This document shows, piece by piece, positions 31,233-36,915 of a stretch of DNA of 36,915 bases. The notes under the pieces are model-generated. The model did not search any database, was not told the DNA's origin, and worked only from the letters and a program-made list of their open reading frames with translations. Position 1 is the stretch's first letter, and each line of letters opens with the position of its first letter. This DNA comes from Bryobacterales bacterium (lineage in GTDB: Bacteria > Acidobacteriota > Terriglobia > Bryobacterales > Bryobacteraceae): assembly GCA_016789755.1 (NCBI GenBank), contig JAEUQG010000182.1:1-36915 (forward strand). Direction: 5' to 3'. The translations under genes and the position numbers were made by a program.

Positions 31233-33437
31233 TCAATCTTTCTTCTGATTCGTGTTCGCCGCCGGTGGCGACGTCAATTCCAACAACAGCTTTTGTGCGG
31301 GTTTGAAGCCGGGCGCGGTTTCGAGTGCCGACACGACGTGCTCCATGGCCTTGTCGGTCTGGCTAGCCTTGCGGTAGGCTTGGGCGAGTTGAAAATGCGC
31401 CTGAGCCGGATCGGAGGGCTTGGAAGCAATGGAAGCCTGGAATTCCCTGATAGCGGGCTCCAGTCTTTCCAGCGTCATGTTCCACTCCCCCTGCTTCTGA
31501 TGGTAGTCGGCGTCGGCGACGGGGTAAATCCAGTTCAGTTTTTCGAGAGTGGCGACGGCGTCCTTGTGGCGGCCGGCCTTGGCGAGCTTTTCAGCCAACT
31601 CTTTCAGGTTGGCCGGGAAACGGCCGCCCTGCCTGGCGTATTGCTCTAACTCGGCCACAGCGGCTTTCTCGTCGCCCTTGGCTTCATAGGCGTCGGCGAG
31701 CATCTCATAGACGCTGAAGCCTTCCACGTAGTCGGGGTACCAGTCGCGAATTTCGCGTCCTTCCTTGATGACGTCGTCCCACTTCTTCTGCTTGACGTTG
31801 TTGACCATGGCGAGGCGGCGCTTGGACCATTCGCCGAACTTTTCCAGCGGCGTCTTCAACTGAGCGTCGAGCCAGGCGAGGAATTGTTTGTCGAATTCCT
31901 CCGGCTTCATCGCCAGGTGCTTTTCGACGACAGCGCTGGTGGCGACGGTCTGGGAGAATGCCTTCATCATCTCCAGGACTTTGTCGAAGCCCCATTTTTC
32001 GACGATGAAGTCGATGACTTTGCCGCCCTGGAAATAGGACACGATGACCTGATTGGGGTAGGCAGGCCGGATGAAGCCGCGGTCCAGTTGAGCGATGGGG
32101 AGCAGCTTTTTGTCCTTTACGGCCTGTAGAACGGGTGGCGCGAGCCGGTCTCCCCAATCGGGATAAATTGCGGTTTCCTCATGGACGGAGAGGCCTTCGG
32201 TGAACCAACGAGGCACGCGGTGCTGAGTGGCTGAGAGGACGAAGACGTGGCTCAATTCGTGCCAGAGGGTGCTGGCCCAATGAAAATCGCCGGGCTTGCG
32301 GCCGGAAGGCGAATCCATCGCTACGACATAGCCGAAGGCGACGCCGAGCGCACCGAGGCCGGGCATGCCCATGGTGCGGACCGCAAAGTCTTCGTGCTCG
32401 GGATACACTTCCAGTTTCACCGGCTCTTTCAACTTGAACCTGTATTTCTTCTCGTATGTTGCGATGGCTTTCTGCAATTCCGGCACGAAGTAGAGTTTGA
32501 GGAGATCTGCCTCCTTCTTTTGCAGGCGCACTTCGAGGCCCGGGGCCTTGAACGTTTCGTAGTTCTTATAGCTGTCCATGAGGCGCAGCGTGTTGACGGT
32601 GGCGGGATCGCGGAAGTTGTTCCCGTAAGCCAGTTCGAGATGCTTGCGGGCAGGCGCTTCCATGCCGAGCCGCATGTAGCTGATGCCGAGTTCGGAGTGA
32701 GCCTTCCAGTACCTGGGGTCTTTGTCGAGAGACTTCTTGAAGAACTCGATGGCTTCCAGGTAGCGGCGGTTCAGGATGAGGGTCTGCGCGACATAAGCAT
32801 AGCCTTCGGCGTGCACGGGATTGACGGCGTCCATCTTGGCGAACCAGGGGGTGGAGGGGTTGTCGGAAAGCACATCGAGGGCGCCGAGAATGGCCATGGC
32901 ATCGATGGCGTCGGGTGCGATCTGAAGGGCTTTCCCGGCCTCTTGCCGGGCCTTATCGAAGTTCACATCCTCGATGGCCAGTTTTGCGAGCAGTTCCTGG
33001 GCTTCCAAGAGTTTCGGATCGGCCTTAAGCGCTTTTTCGGCGAATTCAACTGCCTTGGCATCGAAGCCTTCGCTGAGGACCATCGCCATGCCAAGCAGGG
33101 CGGGGGCGTAGTTTTCGTCCGCGTCAAGGGCCTCCTGGAAGAGTCTGGCGGCCTCACCCTTGTTCCAGCGTTCTTGGAACATGCGGCCCCAGCGAGTGGT
33201 AACCTGGGGAGTCTTTTTGATGGCGGCGGCGGCGCGGAACGCAGTGTTGGCGTCCTCGAAGTAGCCCATGCCCCAGAGGCCTTCGGCTTTCACGTGAGGG
33301 TCGCTGGAATAGCTCAGGCGCTCAAAGCACTTTTCCGCCTCGGCGTTTCGGCCGTAGTAGCGGTTCTTCCAGCATTCCTGGGGCGTCTGCGCGCCCAGCG
33401 CCGCACACAGCAACAACCATGCGGCAACGGTCTTCAT
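31233..33437 (-). CDS. Secreted TPR protein with peptidase MA-like metalloprotease domain
   Basis: The 734-residue protein has a signal peptide (MKTVAAWLLLCAALGAQ), tetratricopeptide-type helices (about residues 50-290, for example YWKAHSELGISYMRLG), a zinc gluzincin domain and more TPR-like helices to the C-terminus. The zinc motif HELSH is at residues 393-397 and the third ligand is probably E414 in WFTEGLSVHEE, as in peptidase MA family enzymes. The product should be periplasmic. The gene begins in a 4-base overlap with the caspase-like gene. Its substrate is unknown. A protease with repeats suggests binding of a specific protein partner, perhaps one of the envelope proteins of this operon. 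Confidence 0.87.
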   Translation of the reverse strand: MKTVAAWLLLCAALGAQTPQECWKNRYYGRNAEAEKCFERLSYSSDPHVKAEGLWGMGYFEDANTAFRAAAAIKKTPQVTTRWGRMFQERWNKGEAARLFQEALDADENYAPALLGMAMVLSEGFDAKAVEFAEKALKADPKLLEAQELLAKLAIEDVNFDKARQEAGKALQIAPDAIDAMAILGALDVLSDNPSTPWFAKMDAVNPVHAEGYAYVAQTLILNRRYLEAIEFFKKSLDKDPRYWKAHSELGISYMRLGMEAPARKHLELAYGNNFRDPATVNTLRLMDSYKNYETFKAPGLEVRLQKKEADLLKLYFVPELQKAIATYEKKYRFKLKEPVKLEVYPEHEDFAVRTMGMPGLGALGVAFGYVVAMDSPSGRKPGDFHWASTLWHELSHVFVLSATQHRVPRWFTEGLSVHEETAIYPDWGDRLAPPVLQAVKDKKLLPIAQLDRGFIRPAYPNQVIVSYFQGGKVIDFIVEKWGFDKVLEMMKAFSQTVATSAVVEKHLAMKPEEFDKQFLAWLDAQLKTPLEKFGEWSKRRLAMVNNVKQKKWDDVIKEGREIRDWYPDYVEGFSVYEMLADAYEAKGDEKAAVAELEQYARQGGRFPANLKELAEKLAKAGRHKDAVATLEKLNWIYPVADADYHQKQGEWNMTLERLEPAIREFQASIASKPSDPAQAHFQLAQAYRKASQTDKAMEHVVSALETAPGFKPAQKLLLELTSPPAANTNQKKD

Positions 33438-34354
33438 TTGTCGATCTCCGCCTGTGTCTGGGCCAACTGCACCAGCAGCGCGGTGAGTTTCTTACGGTAC
33501 TCTTCGCTGGGCATGGCGGCGCGCTGGTACTTGAGCTTGGCGATTTCCTGCTCAATCGTCTCTTTCCGATCGAGCAGTTTGCGTTTCTCGGGGCTTGCCA
33601 GCGCGGCTTGTGCCGTGCCGAGGCGCAGGAGCGCGAAGCGGGAGGCAAACAGACCCTGCTGATTGTTTTCGGAAGGATCGCGCACGGAATCCCCCTTGCC
33701 GGTATCCTCAATCTGCGCGTGCTCGGTGGCGATGCGTTTCTGGGTGTCGTAAAAACGGATTGTTTTGTCGTTGGCGTAGCGATACGCCTCCAGTGCGCTG
33801 ATGACTTCGTTTTTGTCCGAATCGGAGGCGGGCACGCGAAGGGCTTCGGTCCAGTAGCGTGCGAAGACCGTAGCGTTCTTTTCCGTTCCGCTTTTTGTGG
33901 CAGTGATGACGGCGCGGTTCTCGCGTTTGAGGGCGTTGAGCGATCCTCCGCTGCAACTGGTCATGTTGACGATCAATTGCTGGCTGGCGACGCGTTCGAG
34001 CATGGCGGCCAGATCGGAGGAAGAGAGATCGGGGCCCGGCAGATTGAACTTGTAATCCGTGTTATCCCAGGTGCCGTGGCCGATCAACATGACCACGAGG
34101 GCATCTTGCGGACCGGCGGTTTTGGCGATTCCGGAGAGGACTTCGGAGAGTTTGGCCTTGGTCGCGGCCGGGCCGAAGAGAGTTTCGACGCGGGCCGCGC
34201 CGGAGGAACTCTTGAGCAGCTTGTCGATCTCTTTAGCGAGGCCGGTGAAGCGCTGTTCGTATTCTTCTTCTCCGCCGAGACCGGCAACCGTCACATAGTA
34301 ATTAGCGGCGTTTGCTCCCATAGCTGCGAGAGCGAAGAGCAAGGCAAACTTCAT
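33434..34354 (-). CDS. Secreted caspase/C13-like cysteine protease
   Basis: From the ATG at 34354 the product is 306 residues with a signal peptide (MKFALLFALAAMGANA). A longer in-frame start at 34435 lies inside the upstream gene and would spoil the signal. The sequence has the caspase-hemoglobinase fold pattern: VVMLIGHGTWD with H93 and IVNMTSCSGGS with C134, the His-Cys dyad of C13 (legumain) and C14-like peptidases. The opening VTVAGLGGEEEYEQRF is seen in bacterial C13-like proteins. The C-terminal third is helical and charged. Both ends overlap neighbouring genes by 4 bases. An exported caspase-like enzyme inside a MoxR/VWA operon is unusual. Confidence 0.82.
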   Translation of the reverse strand: MKFALLFALAAMGANAANYYVTVAGLGGEEEYEQRFTGLAKEIDKLLKSSSGAARVETLFGPAATKAKLSEVLSGIAKTAGPQDALVVMLIGHGTWDNTDYKFNLPGPDLSSSDLAAMLERVASQQLIVNMTSCSGGSLNALKRENRAVITATKSGTEKNATVFARYWTEALRVPASDSDKNEVISALEAYRYANDKTIRFYDTQKRIATEHAQIEDTGKGDSVRDPSENNQQGLFASRFALLRLGTAQAALASPEKRKLLDRKETIEQEIAKLKYQRAAMPSEEYRKKLTALLVQLAQTQAEIDK

Positions 34355-36612
34355 ACCACCCCCCAGCGGCGGCGCAAGAGCCACTCGGCGCCGCGCATGA
34401 GCAGAATCGCCAGAAATACGGCGGGCATATTCCACAGATCTTTTGTTTCGCGAACTGTGATGCCCGCTTCGCTGTAGGAGATCTCTTCGGGCAGTTTGCT
34501 GAGGTCGTTAACCTTGTAGTACTTTCCACCGGTTTCGGCAGCGAGTTTTTCGAGCAGTTCGCGATTCTGTTCGGCGCCGAAATTTTCGGCGACACCGTCT
34601 TCACGGCGGAAATTTAGGACATCGCGGCCAGCTTCTTCGTCACCTTTCTTGGCGAGGATCTCGGCCACATAGGCTCCTGGTTTTTCGGCGCGCCATTCGG
34701 CGGTGAAGGCGCCGGGGGTGAGGGGATCTGGGCCCATCTGGACCTGTTCGGCGAGGCCATTCGGCCCGATGATGTTGGCCACCACTTTAGCGTCGGTCAT
34801 GGGGAGGTAGTTGCGGTCGCGCACGTCGGCGCGGAGCAGGACCTTCTGCTCGTCTGCGAGGACTGACTTCGGAGTCGAGGCGAGCACGTGGCCGGGAGTA
34901 TCCTGGACAAGCCAGCGCAGCAATTGTTGCCAGAACATTTCGTGGCTCTTGTCGGTGAGCGGCTGGGTCATCTGCCAGCGCCACGTACCTTGAGTGGCCA
35001 GGACGCCGACGCGGCCGCGGCCGTAATTCTGCGTGACGAGGAGGGGTGATTTCCCCTTGCTGGAGGGAGCGGCATCGACCAGGACGACGGCTCCCGGTTT
35101 CGGCACGCCGGACTCCTGATAGTCGGCGAGGTAAGGGAGTTTCTTCCAGCGTTCGGCGTTCTTTTCGGGATTTTCTTCAAGGCGGCAAATGAGACTTTCG
35201 CGGCCGGCCTGGGTGAGTTCTACGTAAGCCGGATCGCGATGAAAGGTGCCCTTCTTATCGGGCAGAGTGACGGGGAGAAAGTCGGCCGCCGCGGATTTGC
35301 CCCAGCCGCCTTCGGCCAATCCGCCTCGTCCGGCGAGAAAGAGCACGCCGCCGCCGCGCCGGTCAACGAACTGCTTGATCAACTCCATCTGCGATGCAGT
35401 GAAGTATCCGGATTCGACGCCGCCGACGATGATGCCCTGAAAGGCGAAGAGTTCATCGACCTTGGCGGGAAATCCGGTTTCGAGTTCGGCGGGGGCATTG
35501 ATACCTTGGCGGTAGATCTTGTTCTGCGTGGTGCGCAGCATGGTTGCGAGTTGGAGTGTGCGGTCCTCTTCGACAGCGCGGCGAATGAACTTGAACTCCC
35601 ATTTCGGCTCGCCTTCGATGTAGAGGATGCGGGGTTTGCGGCTTTCGACGTTTACCACACGAGCAACGGAGTTATTGTTGGGATTCTCTTCGCCGGGGAG
35701 CGCGTCGGCGGCGATGGAAATGTTTTTCAGCCCAGCGGTGCCGGCGTTGAAGACGACGGTTTCGGCCTGGAGCGCGCCGTCCGCTTTGAGCACTATATCC
35801 TGGGACGCCAAGGTGGAGTTGCCGCTGCGGATGGAAACGCGGGCCTTCTGATCCTTTAGACCGCGCTGCTTGAGAGTGACGAGAGCGCTGAGGCGGGAAT
35901 CGGCGAGGACGCGCGGGGCCATCTGCACGTCGGTAATTTCCAGGTCCTTGTTGAACTTCTCGCGGCCGACGCCCACAGTATGGACGGGGATGCGCTGGCG
36001 TTTGAGGAGGCTGACGGTTTCCAGATCGACGCCGCCCGTGTTGTCGGCTCCATCGGAGAACATGACGATGGCGCCGACGGGCAGTGTGGCCGATTCGGTG
36101 GCTACTTGGGAGAGGTTTTCGCCGAGGCGCGAGGCGTTGCCCTGTGCGGTGATCTCTTCCAGTTTTTCCATGCGGTCGAGCGCTCCGGAGAAGCGGTAGA
36201 GCCGCACTTGGAACTTCTTGCCGAGTTGTTCCAGCAGTCCGGCCTTAAGAGCTCCGAGCACCTGATCTTTGCGGGTCTTGCCTTCTTCCTGCAAGGCCAT
36301 GGATCGCGAATCGTCCACCATCACGGCGACGATATTCTGCTGCGGCTTGAGCGAGGAGACGCTAACGGCGGGTTGCCATAGCAGCAGGAGCAGGAGTGCG
36401 AGCATGCCGCATTGCAGAAGCCACAACACGGCGAGGCGAAATCCTTTGGCCCGTCCGGCAGTAGAGGAGCGCTGCTTCCAGACCGGGTAGCCGAGGGTGA
36501 GGGCGCCGCCAACGATGAGCAGAGCCAGAAGCCACACGGGCCACGCGCCGAGAAGTACGAAATTCCCCTTCGAGAACACCGTGCCGGGATATTTGAACAG
36601 GAACTCTAGCAT
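34351..36612 (-). CDS. Membrane VWA protein with glutamine-amidotransferase-like domain
   Basis: This 753-residue protein has two membrane helices (about residues 18-40 and 60-80), a VWA domain with metal site DDSRS at 100-104, and a beta-rich stretch. A class I glutamine-amidotransferase-like region follows (about 330-570, RILYIEGEPKWEF then GGGVLFLAGRGG and GRGRVGVLATQG). A helix near the C-terminus (NMPAVFLAILLMRG) is probably a third anchor. I see no catalytic cysteine of a working amidotransferase, so that domain is probably a binding module. It resembles the BatA-like protein in this operon but lacks the BatA N-terminal motif. Its stop overlaps the caspase-like start by 4 bases. Confidence 0.85.
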   Translation of the reverse strand: MLEFLFKYPGTVFSKGNFVLLGAWPVWLLALLIVGGALTLGYPVWKQRSSTAGRAKGFRLAVLWLLQCGMLALLLLLLWQPAVSVSSLKPQQNIVAVMVDDSRSMALQEEGKTRKDQVLGALKAGLLEQLGKKFQVRLYRFSGALDRMEKLEEITAQGNASRLGENLSQVATESATLPVGAIVMFSDGADNTGGVDLETVSLLKRQRIPVHTVGVGREKFNKDLEITDVQMAPRVLADSRLSALVTLKQRGLKDQKARVSIRSGNSTLASQDIVLKADGALQAETVVFNAGTAGLKNISIAADALPGEENPNNNSVARVVNVESRKPRILYIEGEPKWEFKFIRRAVEEDRTLQLATMLRTTQNKIYRQGINAPAELETGFPAKVDELFAFQGIIVGGVESGYFTASQMELIKQFVDRRGGGVLFLAGRGGLAEGGWGKSAAADFLPVTLPDKKGTFHRDPAYVELTQAGRESLICRLEENPEKNAERWKKLPYLADYQESGVPKPGAVVLVDAAPSSKGKSPLLVTQNYGRGRVGVLATQGTWRWQMTQPLTDKSHEMFWQQLLRWLVQDTPGHVLASTPKSVLADEQKVLLRADVRDRNYLPMTDAKVVANIIGPNGLAEQVQMGPDPLTPGAFTAEWRAEKPGAYVAEILAKKGDEEAGRDVLNFRREDGVAENFGAEQNRELLEKLAAETGGKYYKVNDLSKLPEEISYSEAGITVRETKDLWNMPAVFLAILLMRGAEWLLRRRWGVV

Positions 36613-36641
36613 GGGAAGCGTCGCTTAAGGTGACTCCTATA

Positions 36642-36915
36642 TTAATGCGTCATGGCATAGATGATGTAATTCAGCCCGACGCGATAGGCAAGCGAAGCAT
36701 AACGCTCCGGATACCGTGGATGATCGGCCCATTCCCAGGCATCCCCCAGATCCATGTTCTGGCATACTGCCACCATGATCCGCCCGTTGTCGTCGTAGAT
36801 CCCCCGCCACTTCGGCTCGATCCCGTCGTACTCGTACGTCCGCCCCGAATAAAACATGATGATTCCCGGCACCTGGAATCGTTCATCGAGGTCGTACAGC
36901 ACATGGAAGATGGCG
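36642..36915 (-). CDS. DUF4159 protein (5' partial)
   Basis: Only the last 90 or so residues are inside the window; the frame stays open to the right edge. They match the end of DUF4159: a segment like FHVLYDLDERFQVPG, then WRGIYDDNGRIMVAV, CQNMDLGDAWEWADHP, RYPERYASLAYR and the terminal YAMTH. An in-frame GTG at 36902 would be inside the domain and is not the real start. DUF4159 proteins often adjoin VWA and MoxR genes, in line with this operon. The function is unknown. A 29-base gap separates it from the VWA/amidotransferase-like gene. Confidence 0.8.
   Translation of the reverse strand, partial: AIFHVLYDLDERFQVPGIIMFYSGRTYEYDGIEPKWRGIYDDNGRIMVAVCQNMDLGDAWEWADHPRYPERYASLAYRVGLNYIIYAMTH

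Noticed and set aside
32247..33662. A 471-residue plus-strand frame under the TPR metalloprotease gene
   Set aside because: It has no motif and opposes a gene with a clear HELSH site and signal peptide.
23474..36915. A MoxR-VWA ternary conflict (defence) system
   Set aside because: Those systems have a cytoplasmic associated protein linking MoxR and VWA to an effector. Here the VWA proteins are membrane-bound, the proteases carry signal peptides, and there are no mobile-element or island signs, so an envelope function fits better.

Overview
The window is a densely packed, GC-rich bacterial chromosome segment. There are 29 protein genes (two cut by the window ends), one clear riboswitch, and no rRNA, tRNA, CRISPR array or insertion sequence that I could recognise. 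The diderm envelope genes (TonB-dependent receptor with an N-terminal carboxypeptidase-like domain, Omp85-type barrel, NtrY/NtrX-like pair) and the secreted sorbosone-dehydrogenase, CBM9-like and ceramidase proteins suggest an Acidobacteriota member, perhaps Bryobacterales/Solibacter-like. That assignment is inference from gene content, not a database match.

Layout. (1) 1-3043, plus strand: the C-terminal part of a circularly permuted ATP-grasp/alpha-E fusion, translationally coupled to a transglutaminase-like protease. (2) 3051-5600, minus strand: a BtuB-like TonB receptor led by a cobalamin riboswitch. (3) 5694-11306, plus strand: a tightly coupled aromatic amino-acid supra-operon trpC-trpF-trpB-trpA-chorismate mutase-DAHP synthase-tyrA, without trpE/G/D. 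(4) 11399-12109: a Crp/Fnr-family regulator. (5) 12317-16939: a short Omp85-like barrel, a small exported protein, an NtrY-like kinase and an NtrX-like sigma-54 activator. A perfect palindrome and a GG-N10-GC element precede this group. (6) 17043-23473: an NfeD-like membrane protein, a neutral ceramidase-like enzyme, a sorbosone-dehydrogenase-like beta-propeller, a CBM9-like protein, a polytopic membrane protein and tyrS.

(7) 23474 to the window end, minus strand, is one long operon. In transcription order it encodes a DUF4159 protein (partial), a membrane VWA/glutamine-amidotransferase-like protein, a secreted caspase/C13-like protease, a secreted TPR metallopeptidase, a MoxR AAA+ ATPase, a DUF58 protein, a BatA-like membrane VWA protein and a very large DUF4175-like membrane protein with a Gln/Gly-rich repeat tail. 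Most junctions overlap by 1-4 bases, so the products are probably made in concert. The arrangement pairs a cytoplasmic MoxR/DUF58 module with two membrane VWA proteins and two different exported proteases, and it is the best candidate in the window for an undescribed envelope system.

Convergent gene pairs are almost fused: 7 bases separate the stops at 3043/3051 and none separate those at 23473/23474. The only gene-free stretch over 300 bases (5385-5693) holds the riboswitch, its downstream hairpin and an inverted repeat.
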